Shown piece by piece: positions 1-10,009 of a DNA stretch of 64,000 bases (positions are counted from its first letter, which is position 1; the number at the start of each line of letters is the position of its first letter). The position numbers were made by a program, and so were the translations under genes. The stretch is from Deroplatys truncata. Its lineage: Eukaryota; Arthropoda; Insecta; Mantodea; Mantidae. Location: NCBI GenBank assembly GCA_030765065.1, contig CM060990.1, forward strand, positions 499,524,190 to 499,588,189, written 5' to 3'. The notes under the pieces are model-generated. The model was given only the letters and a program-made list of their open reading frames with translations. It made no database searches and had not been told where the DNA came from.

Positions 1-290
1 TTATCAGTATAATTTCTGGATAAAAGATTCCTTTCCGCTTCACAACCTGCAAAGAAATACATGTTCGACCCAAACAGCTAGCTGGAAGGCATTTAAAGTG
101 AATTATTTCAAAACTAATGCAAATTGCTACGCCAGATGGAGCTACAAACCAAACAAATGAATGACGTCACAAGATGGCTTCAACACTGATGTAAACAACA
201 TTACGTAAAGCAATTTCTCTCGCAAATTGGCTCCACAACGTGGGGCTAACAAATACAAAAACATATTACGTGAGAAACATTAATATTGCA
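1..290 (+). repeat. 3' part of the 5' LTR of LTR-1
   Basis: Matches 3297-3586 base for base. It ends in CA just before the primer binding site. Near its own end (about 224-242) it carries a second primer-site-like sequence. Confidence 0.88.
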
Positions 291-293
291 AAT

Positions 294-311
294 TGGCGCC
301 CAACGTGGGGC
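294..311 (+). other. Primer binding site of LTR-1 (lysine tRNA type)
   Basis: The 18 bases TGGCGCCCAACGTGGGGC are the known primer site complementary to the 3' end of tRNA-Lys1,2, which primes minus-strand DNA synthesis in many retroelements. It starts three bases after the LTR end. Confidence 0.9.
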
Positions 312-409
312 ACGATAACCAGGAAAGTAACACGATGACCAGGAAAGAAGCATAGTGACCAGGAAAGGAACACGATGACCAGGAAAGGATCAACATAACC
401 AGGAAGGGG
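311..409 (+). repeat. Five 20 bp tandem repeats in the LTR-1 leader
   Basis: Units begin at 311, 331, 351, 371 and 391 and share the core GACCAGGAAAG with one to four changes each. Two units contain an ATG (CGATGACC). The array starts inside the last base of the primer site and lies in the untranslated leader, where retroelements often keep packaging signals. That role here is a guess. Confidence 0.85.
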
Positions 410-732
410 CGAATGCAGCAGTGAAATGATCTACAAGACGCAGATTCCAGAAACAACAGGGAGGACAGACTACATGGATAACTGGACATCGTAATTCCGA
501 GATTACAAGGCAACAGGGTAATTTAACTACAAAACAACAAGACGACGTAGATTCATCACAACACAACGCAGAAGCGACATACAAACCTAGGAGAAAGGGG
601 CAGACAGCTAGACATCTAAGCAACATCAGCAGATTGCATCAGAAAGGTTAGAAAAGTGTGATTTTAATTCTAAAAAAAAAAGGGGTAAACAAATTTAAAT
701 GTTACTTAGGAGTGGTAGGATAAAAAAAAACA

Positions 733-1900
733 ATGGCTACCAATAATACAGAAGAAATAATTATGGAGGGAGATAGTGTAACAGTTAGCTGTAATCCAAT
801 ACAGGTTACAGAAAATAGCCCAGACTTTTTAGGATTTGAGGATGAAAATGTTAGTGCAGAAAATAGCCCAGACTTTTTAGGATTTGAGGATGAAAATGTT
901 AGTGCAGAAAGTCAGAATAGAATAGCAGGAAATGTTAATCTTGATACTAGTATGATTATGGAAATGCTGAAACATTTGAATGAGAATATGGAAAAGAATA
1001 AGAGGGAATTGAGGGAAGAATTAAGGGAAGATAGTAGTAAGAGTAATGAGAAATTAGAACAAAAACTAACTCAGAAAATGGAAATGAATAATAAAGAATT
1101 GAGGGAAGATCTTAGTAAGAAAATAGATCAAAACAGGGAAGATATGCAAAAGAATAATAGGGAATTAAGAGAAGATATTGATAGGAGTTTAGAACAAAAA
1201 GTAGATCAGAGTTTTGAGGAATTGAGAGAAGATATAAAAAAAGATCATAGGAAATCAATTGAAAATATTGGTAGGAGTAATGAGGAATTAGAGCAAAAAG
1301 TAGATCAAAGCAGTAAAGAAATTGAAAAGAAAGTTATGAAGCTAGATAGTAGTATGCCAGAAATGAGAGATGAAAATGAAGTAATAGCAAGTGAGACAGA
1401 AGAAATTTCAAAGAAAATGCTAGATATGAGCATGGAAATAGGTAACAAAGAAAGTGAGGTTAATACTAAAAGTGAGGTTAATGTAGAATGCAGGAAGTCA
1501 AATGAGTAGTATTTCAAGTGAGATAAGAGAGACGAAAGAGGTTATGAATGTAGATGTAAATCAGTCGCAAGTTAATTTCAGAGGGGAGATATCAGAAATA
1601 CAAAATGAGACAGTAATGCAAAGAAATAAATTGTACCAAGATGTTCAAAATGAAAACTCCAGTCCAGTACAGTTTAGTACAGATTTGTCAGAGTATTCTC
1701 AAGTTAAAAAGATAGCAGATGAATTGAAAATGAAAGTTGTCAAAAGATGTGTTGTTCAAGAAACTGTAGATTGTTTTCAAATGTTATCAGGGAACGAAAT
1801 GTCATATGAATACAAGAGGTTATTCATGAACAAAAATTTGAAGGTTAGGTTACGGCTACGAGTAATGTTTAGCCACACACAATTTGATCCAGGAGGGTAA
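733..1900 (+). other. LTR-1 gag-like coiled-coil region
   Basis: Codes a strongly charged, Lys/Glu/Asn-rich product with many leucine-spaced segments (RELRED, LEQKVDQS, KELRED) typical of a long parallel coiled coil. Near the start a 48-base stretch (811-858) is repeated perfectly at 859-906, doubling the 16 residues ENSPDFLGFEDENVSA. I see no zinc knuckle and no capsid-like region that I can name. Calling it gag rests on its place after the primer site and on the similar coiled-coil region at the same place in LTR-3. The ATG at 733 follows an A-rich run. No enzymatic domain is visible. Confidence 0.6.
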
Positions 1901-2604
1901 ATAGCGATGAGATGTAAAGTAAATGCTGGATAGTTAAAGATGACTTGCAGAGAAATGTATTGGAACGTAAGAGGGTTAATTATTTATATATGTCATTTGA
2001 AAAGAGAAATAAATTAAAAAAAAAAAATTAAATTTTTAGTAACTGTAACAACATTTGAAAATTAAGAATGCAAAGATTGAAATATGATATTAGATTAAAA
2101 GTACGTAAATACAATTCCAAGAACATTGTTAAAATAAAGTACAAAATAACAAAAATGGGTAAAAATAATAATAATAAAAAAAAACAAAAACAAATACTTA
2201 TGTAGCAAACAGAACATGTGAAACATTGTCTAGATTTAAGACATGTAAATATTGGTATAGAGGGTAAATATTTTGGTAAATATGTGTAATAATTACAAAA
2301 ATCTTAAATGTATAAATTTTTGTCAATAACTTAAGAAAGTAAACAATTTGGTAACATTAATTAAATAATTCAGGGTACAGTATTTGCTATCAAAAATTTG
2401 TGATGTCAGATTAATATCTAAATTAATTAAACCAGAGCCAGTAAGTAGTGGTAAGTTAGAGGAAGAAAATGTCGTGTGTTAAATGCGTGTGAAGTGTTAA
2501 GTGAAAGTGATAGCGTGTGTTCCAAGATTTAGGAGACTAAAAACACAATTATAAAATTTCCAAACAAGTATAAATATTTATAATTATGTTTCTAGTGGGG
2601 CATA
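1901..2604. other. AT-rich non-coding interior of LTR-1
   Basis: Long A runs and short AT-rich words, no open frame of note and no pol motif. It fills the place where pol would lie in a full-length element. Confidence 0.55.
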
Positions 2605-3586
2605 TGATACGGTAATTTGTATCACAAATTACTTAAATGTAAATAATGATTGTAATATGAATATGTATTTTTATGTGACATTGATTTCCGATGTTTATTA
2701 ATTGTAATTATTATTGGTAAATAATAATATACGGCTTTACTGAAACTGTCAATAATATCGCAATAATGCAGCGAGGGGGTGAGCTGTTTATCATTACTGG
2801 GAACAAGGAAGTTACGTAATGTTCGCGCGTTTTCGGTAGAACCTTCTAGAATGTTTCCCTAAAAGCAATATGTATTCGTGGTTTTCATTGGATATTAAAA
2901 TAGACGCTAATGTTGGCGCGTTTTATTAGCCAATAGTAGTTCATTTATAATCTTTAGGCATGTCGAGGAGTGGGAGTATATAAAGTCGAGTCCGTGGTAG
3001 ATCGCGCCCAGTTCAACAAAATTCTCAATACCTTACACGTCGGTCGCCTAGTTCATCAAAATTTCTAGCACGTTATATGTTGTCTTCAGTCAGTCAGTTC
3101 GTCATAAGTTACGCGCAGCAGAATTACGAGAATCTAAAGTATTATACAGTTAAATATACACAAAGTTGAAGTACGTGAGTTAAAAGTGATAAGTAAGAAG
3201 TTATTACAAACAGTTTCAGTTTGGCGAGTATCTAAATCAATATGTAAAAGTGTTCGTGAACGTATTCGGCAATAAAAATTATAAAACAAATTTTCTTTAT
3301 CAGTATAATTTCTGGATAAAAGATTCCTTTCCGCTTCACAACCTGCAAAGAAATACATGTTCGACCCAAACAGCTAGCTGGAAGGCATTTAAAGTGAATT
3401 ATTTCAAAACTAATGCAAATTGCTACGCCAGATGGAGCTACAAACCAAACAAATGAATGACGTCACAAGATGGCTTCAACACTGATGTAAACAACATTAC
3501 GTAAAGCAATTTCTCTCGCAAATTGGCTCCACAACGTGGGGCTAACAAATACAAAAACATATTACGTGAGAAACATTAATATTGCA
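2605..3586 (+). repeat. 3' LTR of LTR-1 (left edge approximate)
   Basis: The right edge (3586) is fixed by the match to 1-290. The left edge is placed at TGATACGG after a purine-rich AGTGGGGC, by analogy with TG...CA ends after a polypurine tract; this is inference. The LTR would be about 0.98 kb. It contains a TATA box (about 2976-2985) and AATAAA at 3270-3275. Confidence 0.6.
2976..2985 (+). promoter_or_regulatory. TATA box of the LTR-1 promoter
   Basis: GTATATAAAG in a GC-richer stretch of the LTR, followed within about 120 bp by repeated TCAGT initiator-like words (about 3087-3100). A likely Pol II start for the element. Confidence 0.55.
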
Positions 3587-4744
3587 AGACATAAGGATAG
3601 ATAAGGTTTTGGATCTTTTGGATCTTTATTGTTCCCTTTTTTTGAAATTGTAACATTGGCCTCTTTCCAACAATAGGGAAAGCAACCTTGCTGAAGAATT
3701 TAAATAAATATGGTGGTAACCTTTTTTGTTCTAAACAAATTAATACTTCATTAGTTATCCTGTCAGGTCTTGTGGGCTCTTGGGTTTTTCAATCATAAAT
3801 TTAATTTCAGATACATTTAATGGAAATATAGCTTTATTATTAATGTATGCTAAGTTCATATTAATTCTTTTTAAAGTATTATTTACATTGTCTGTTCTAA
3901 CTTCATCATCAGGGAGTAATTTATCCAAAGGTTCATTTATTGTTTCTTTCCAGCTTTTGGTCATTGTGCCATCTTCAGTCTGCACTGTTGTTAACATTTT
4001 GGTTTCTTAATTTTTTCCATGATGACATATGGAATTCCCTACACGTTGGTATCCAAATTTGTTTTCACAAATTTCTTCCATGAATTTCTTCTAGTTTCAT
4101 TTAATAGCTCTTTAAATGTTTTCTTAGCTTGTCTATAATTTCATAAATTAATTTCCTGATCTGCCACTATTTATTTTTAATAATTTCTCCTCATTTTTCT
4201 TTGTGTGTTTTGTTATACATCAATCCAAAATTATCCAAATACTTTTTAATTCCTTGTTTAGGTACCTATTTTGATATTGCTAATTGATTTATATTCACCA
4301 AATTGGAATCTTCATCAACAGATTTTCCCATATATTCTAAGTTGCTATTATCAAAAATATTTTTCATTTCCTCCCAATGGGCTTGTGCATAAGTGTAGCT
4401 TAATTTATCAAATTTAACATATCCATCATGCGGTAATTCCATATTAATCTGTGATTGCTAGAAGTAAGGCCTTGCCCTGCTTTCCAGTTCATAATTTTGT
4501 TATCAATTTTGAAACTGAACAGCATTAAATCTGTATTAAAAGTTACTTGCTCCTTGATGATTTTCATAATTTGATGGGTTATAGGATTCGATTTTTATAA
4601 TCATATTTAATTCCAAAATTGCTTCAAGTTCCTCTCCCCTTTTGTCTATGGTGGTATTAAAGTACCAATCTGATTTTGCATTGACATCCAGTGTATGAAA
4701 TATTTCAGCACCTGTAAAAATTCTATTTATATTTTTTATTCTAG

Positions 4745-5038
4745 TTACATATGGTTCAATTTGATAGCTGTATTGAAGTAATGATTAGCAAGAATAAATT
4801 TTCTAGTTTCATGGGTAATTTCAATGCAGTTTGTGTGAGAATATTTTATTTGTGTTATATTAACTATTTGTGAATTTGGGTTATTTATTACAGTTGTCAC
4901 CATTGGGTTATTTCTAATGCTTATTACTCTTGCTTTGATGAGAATATGTGTAATTTTGCCATTTATAGAATAGGATTCCTGAATACAAAGTATGTCTAGT
5001 TTTAATTCTTCAAATAAATGTTTTAATTTAGACTTCAC
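4745..5038 (-). pseudogene. LINE endonuclease N-terminal fragment
   Basis: About 97 residues with the APE-type motif LKLDILCIQES (ILCIQE is the conserved metal-binding Glu block) near the start. APE endonucleases nick the target DNA for target-primed reverse transcription. The frame then ends early; the catalytic GDFN and SDH-type motifs are not seen. The inverted partner is at about 29230-29560. Confidence 0.65.
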
Positions 5039-6467
5039 TAATCTGCTTCACTGTGCATTAATTTGCCCTTACTTGATTAATTTATAATTAAATTCAATGT
5101 AATCTTCCATTGTGCCTTTTAAGAACTACATACCCTGTATTGGCAAATAAGTGATGTTTTGCACCAGTCTTAAATTGTTCTAGTTAATTCTCTTGACAAT
5201 TTGTGCACTCAAATAATTCATATATTTTTGTACCTTACTGGATTTGGTTGTTTTTTGTATGAGTTATATACTTCCTTTCTTCTTGCGTTTAATATTTCTG
5301 CCTAATTTTGTGGTAATAGAACCAAATATATTATCTCCATTGTTGTAATTGTGTGAAAGCTTTTTGGCATTTTTTTAGCAGTAATATGTTTAACTTTAAA
5401 AGGAGCATTTATGGCTTGGTGGAATGTTGTTGGACAGATCAGTTTGCTGGGTTTAGGAATAGGATTTTTAGGATAATTTGCTCTATTGTGTTCAATCTTA
5501 GCAAAACAATGTGGCCACATTTGATTGCTATCGAAGGCAATGTGCCTATAACATAGAACAAAATATTAATAAACTTCTAGATCCAGAAAATCATTTTGTC
5601 TTTTAAAAGCAACTTGGAATAATCTTAGTAACTCTTTTGGATTGGTTGTTATATTTTGGATTTTTAAATCCATCCTATCAATTGCATCTGGCACGGAAAA
5701 AGTAATGGATTCTCCATTTACATGCAATCTACAAATGGGTCTCAAAGCCTCATGGTTTGTCTTTCTTCTAACCTATTGAGCTGTAATGAATAACTAAATC
5801 AGCATAAATTTGGTTAATGCTGCATGTTGTTGCTCGCCTTCACACAGTTTCAGCTGAAACTTGCTTATTTTTAGTTTCCTGTACATGCACTTATGTTTAA
5901 GTCTTTATCTACTGGCATTCTTTTCTTCTCTTCTTTTCATTTTCTTTTCTCTACTTTTACTTTCATAAAAAGTGCAAGAAACCACTAAGTCCATGAATTT
6001 TTATTTATAATTTATTCTTCTTCTTCACTAAATTCATCTCTACTATTAAAGCCTGATAATGGACATCTATTTTTCTTATTTGACTCAAATGTTATCTAAC
6101 ATTGTGTCAGTTGTTATTTCTCTATCCTCCATTCACATTTCTTCTTTCATTTTGTTTATTTTAAACTTTGGTGTTAATGATGGTATGGCTTCTAGTTTCC
6201 TGTTTTCACCTACTTTATCCTCATAAATATCCTTACGATTTATAATTGTGTTGTGTTGTGTTATAATTGTGTTGTGTTGCTCTTTCTTTATGTAATTCTC
6301 AAAGTTTTGTATATAGATGTTTTCTATAAGGTCATCTTCCTTTGCTCCAGCAATGACATCATAAATGATAATTAAAGGATTTCTCTTCTTGGATGGTTCA
6401 ATTTTTAGCTCTTTTCCTTTGAGGTTTTGCTATTTCAAATTTTCTTAACATCTCCATCAGTCTCTGC

Positions 6468-6782
6468 TTACATAATTAAATTCATACCCACTGTACGCAT
6501 GCTTCTGATCTTTATTTTCTCTTCAGCTGGTTTCAAAAATGTAATGGTTTTTTGGATTTCTCTAACATCCACATTTTTTATTGATGATATGAGAACTGTA
6601 TGATGCTTTGCTTCCACAACTTTATGGAGTTGAATCTGTTTCTGGTCAGGAATTGGAGTTATGGTTATCTGCGCAAATGTCTTAGCTGGAGTTTTCTGCA
6701 TCTTCTTTTCATACAGTTCTTTATAAACTTTGGTTTCAGTTTTTAATTTTTCACTGTTAGGTTTTAGGATTTCATAATGCAT
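6468..6782 (-). pseudogene. LINE ORF1 (gag-like) fragment
   Basis: About 104 residues (KPAEEKIKIRSMRTVGMNLI near the end) that match the plus-strand ORF1 piece at 26590-26930, where KPAEEKIKIRSLHTVGMNLI is read. This is the N-terminal half of an R1/Jockey ORF1, an RNA-binding protein. No zinc knuckles fall in this piece; they appear in the partner at about 27260-27470. Confidence 0.55.
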
Positions 6783-7469
6783 ATACAGTTTACTTAATAA
6801 AGCATAAATCTCTTTTTTCCTGGTTTCAAATTTTTCTCCTTAGCAGCAATGGAGTTAATTTCAATAATTATGTCGTCAAATGATTCTGCCATTTTAATTT
6901 CTTTTTCTCCTCCTTTTTATTTCTGCTTGCATCTGTAATGGATCCTTTTCTTCTTTCACTACTTGCATCTCTATACTGACCATTTCTTACCATGTTTCAG
7001 TTTAAACACCTCATTTGCTGTTTCTTTATCCCATTGTATTACTGATGAGGGGAAATATTTTACTACTTCAGATGTTTTACTGAATTGTAAAAGCTAATAT
7101 TAATTTGCTACTTTCAGTGTATTAAAATGGTAGCAAGTCTACCTTTAAATTGCAGCACAGATTGTTGCCTGTGGCCAGCCACAAGGCAGGCCACATGTGC
7201 CTTGATATCAATGGCACTATAGGTGATGCAGCAGTTATGGCTGCTAACTATAGTAGCCAGCTTGCTTGTATATAATGATGCTGCTGCTTTCTATTATAAT
7301 ATTTTCGTTCATTTCTTTAATTATTAACTTATTAAGTAATTCTACTACTCCTTGTACTATTTGGCTTCATCAAGTGTCCAATACAACACACAATAGCAAA
7401 CTTCACTAACCTTTTAGTTTATTATACAGTAACAAATTTTTAAGCCAAACCAACAGCCAAGATATCTAG

Positions 7470-8110
7470 CTTGGTGATTTTATGTGGCTGTATCATGCTA
7501 CCCAGATCAAGGGCATTTCTCCAAGTTTCAACAACCATGGCAAGGCTGGTGAACAAGATCAATGATGTAGTCTACTGTATCCAGAGGCTGCCCTGAGGAA
7601 AGATGCTGGTGGTACACCTAGAACGTCTAGACTGCTATAACAGTACTGGTTGTGATGTCCAGTCCTGAGCAGAAAGCAGTATAACCATTCACATGAGTTA
7701 CCTATGAACCAATGGTGTGAGCGCATCCTGACTTGCCAACCTGGCTAGTTGGGTGTGACTAATGACTGGTCCCTTTAGAATAATAGTTGTATAATGAACT
7801 CATTATGTACAACTTCCCCGCAGTTTAGGTAGTTGCTGTTCCAGAAGATTCCTTTGGGCCAGTTGTAATAACTGCCCTTTCTAAATAAACAAATAGCTTG
7901 TTTATTACTTTGAGGTTCTAGAGAGAAGCTAATTACTTTGAAATGCTCAGGTGACCAGTGCTCCAAGTCAATTTTAACCAATGTTGTCAGTGAGTCTCTA
8001 GTGGGCTGACTCACAGCAGAAGCTGTAACTCAAAATTACTTTCTGCGTGGAACATGTTTAAATGTTTTGCATGATAAAGTATTTTAGTTTCTAACCCAGT
8101 AGTGGTATAG
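7470..8110 (+). mobile_element. Gypsy-B remnant: integrase tail and LTR, left-arm copy
   Basis: Encodes pieces of a Ty3/gypsy integrase C-terminal region (MWLYHATQIKG, then a match to the right-arm copy's VVYWIQRLPRGKILVVHLDR) followed by LTR-like DNA around 7750-8100. A fossil, broken in several places and old. It is read plus here and minus at 24520-25990 in the right arm. Confidence 0.6.
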
Positions 8111-8130
8111 GTATATGTACAGGTTATACA

Positions 8131-8680
8131 ATGGAGGGAGACACCTCGCATACTGCAACCTACATAGATCTATTGTGGCTAAAAATGCCAGGAAGAAGGG
8201 ATGAAGTGAAGGAACCACAGGAGGCTACAGGCCATGGGCAGACAGGTCACAGATACATACGGAAATCCCGAACAGTTCCAGGCTTGAAGACCGTCCTACT
8301 ACTGAGCTGCCCAGAGAGGAACTTAAATGACCTGTCGACTAAGCAGCTCTCTAGTGTCCATGGAGAGAACTTTTCCTTTGAGCAAGTATTCGTCTGAAAA
8401 AGTGTCCCCAGTAAATAATATGTTCAATATGATCACTGTCCAGCACTGCCATATGCCACAAAATGTGAAAGAATACCTTAAAGGAGAAGGAAACAGAATG
8501 AAAGGAAATGATGGAAAAGAAACTGTGGTAGATGGGAAACCCCCAAGCATTCGTCTACCAACGAGAGAAAAGCATGAAAAATCCAAGGTCAGGGTGGGTG
8601 GTTGATGGTAATTGCACCTGGAACCTCTCAAATGTCAACCTCACACATACTGCAGAGCCATCTCACTTTGTAACCTGGTG
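8131..8680 (-). repeat. Old SINE2-related copy, left arm
   Basis: On the minus strand a tRNA-like head (A-box-like GAGATGGCTCTGCAG, B-box-like AGGTTCCAGG) is followed by a body resembling SINE2 (GACGAATGCTTGGGGG against GGCGAATGCTGGGA). It is almost identical to 23870-24410 in the right arm. Confidence 0.5.
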
Positions 8681-9489
8681 GTGGCAACTACATAAAAACT
8701 CCCCATTCAGACATGGTAGGAGTGTTTTACTCATACTAATGACAGCAGTATTTGGATTGGAAAATGATAATCAAACCTAGCAGGAAATTGTGGAACAGGA
8801 AATGCATATTATGGTTTTAAAATATTGATCATTTTAATATAAAGTATTTGGCCAGGTTTTGCTTTATTTCCTGGAATAAATCACATGTGCATAATAACTA
8901 TTACACAAAAAATAACAATAGCTTTTCAACATATATAGGAAATTGAAATAAAGCTCCTGGAAACAGAAAGTGAATTCTGTAAAATCAGGGAACTCAGTAG
9001 AAAATATAATGAAGAATAGGAAAGCTAATACATTTGGTAAAAATTACATTAAAATGCATTTTCATGAAAACCAAAATGTTACAAAACAGTGATAATGAGT
9101 CGCTTAAATTCAGGAATATTATGGAAAATTTGTCCCTTGACAAGTACTGATGGAGATTTGGGATGTGTGTTCATTACAAACTGGTTTCCTGCAACTGTTG
9201 CATATTTTCTTGATGCACCTGTTCTTTTCCTTTCTTTTCATTTTCCCCCCAGGAACATATTGTAAAAATTCCAGGTTTAAAATTCTGCTGATTTTTCTCA
9301 AGTTCTATCCCTCCTATTTTATGCCCTGATTTTTGAAAGCCTCTTTACACATTTACAATTTAAAAGTATGTTACAAAATGAGGCTGCATAAACCCTTGAC
9401 AATCACTTCACAAAATCACATCTTATAAGAGCATTCCTGGTATTGTTATTAAATATATTCTGGTTCAACTTAATTAACTTTTGAAGAAA

Positions 9490-9940
9490 CTTACACAGTG
9501 AAACCAAAATGAATGGGAATTTAGAATTGAGTCCACTTACACTTTTAGGTTTCACTCCCAACATTTACTGCAGGATGATGTTTTCGCAAGCTGTTGCTTA
9601 CATCATTAGCTGCTTTCAACTGGTTCGAATATCCAGGTCCTCATTTATTGGCAGACTTCCCCTGGTGGTGGAGGCTCATATCATTTAGAGTGGAAGTTCA
9701 TATGCATGGGAATCTCAAAATTCATAACTAAGTCTTTGTGCTTTTTGATAAGGAGTTTCTCCCACATGTAGGAGACCAGCTCTTCTTTTATTCCTTGTAG
9801 GTTTTTAACAGTTTTATGTCAGAAGTTATATTATGGTGATCATTCAAAAAATGATGGTCTACAGCTGATTTGTCTGTTTGCTTGAATTTAATGCTTCCAA
9901 AATACTTTCTCAACCTGACAACATTGAAATCTAATAATGA
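9490..9940 (-). repeat. Interspersed repeat R, left-arm copy
   Basis: Close inverted match to 22620-23045 and a looser match (about 80% by eye) to 13750-14270. No coding capacity. On the plus strand it includes a good Pol III B-box-like word GGTTCGAATATCC at about 9624, but no convincing A box, so its class stays open. Confidence 0.65.
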
Positions 9941-10009
9941 AATGATCTAGTAACTTAAATTTCAAAATTGATCAGGAGCAGGTTGGCTAGAAAGGGGGAT
10001 AAAGGATGC

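Larger units (their letters stand above)
1..3586 (+). mobile_element. LTR-1: young short LTR retrotransposon, 5' end outside window
   Basis: Positions 1-290 and 3297-3586 are the same 290 bases with no difference I can find, so they are the 3' ends of the two LTRs of one element. A lysine-tRNA-type primer binding site follows the first LTR. The interior is only about 2.3 kb: a leader with short tandem repeats, a gag-like coiled-coil region (about 733-1900), then AT-rich DNA with no recognisable protease, reverse transcriptase or integrase. It therefore looks like a short, non-autonomous element that would depend on pol proteins from elsewhere. Identical LTR ends mean a very recent insertion. 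The right flank continues directly into an old minus-strand LINE, so LTR-1 is nested in that LINE, whose remainder should lie upstream of the window. LTR family: Ty3/gypsy-like, inferred from the primer site and from similarity in plan to LTR-3. Confidence 0.85.
3587..7100 (-). mobile_element. R1-type LINE, IR1 left-arm copy, partial and decayed
   Basis: Minus-strand remnants in the order expected of an R1/Jockey-type LINE: ORF1-like piece (6468-6782), endonuclease start (4745-5038) and a segment just before the reverse transcriptase (3755-3997, with EPLDKLLPDDEVRTDN). The same element on the plus strand at about 26240-32290 is its inverted partner. The LINE is cut at 3587 by the LTR-1 insertion, so its RT end should resume upstream of the window. 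Many stops and shifts; old. The two copies look about 85-90% alike by eye. Confidence 0.8.

Noticed and set aside
224-242. TGGCTCCACAACGTGGGGC as the working primer site of LTR-1
   Set aside because: It lies inside the repeated LTR sequence (also at 3520-3538), and the exact tRNA-Lys match follows at the true LTR end.
9490-9940. Repeat R as a tRNA-derived SINE
   Set aside because: A good B box is present, but there is no A box at the right distance, no tail and no target duplication in any of the three copies.
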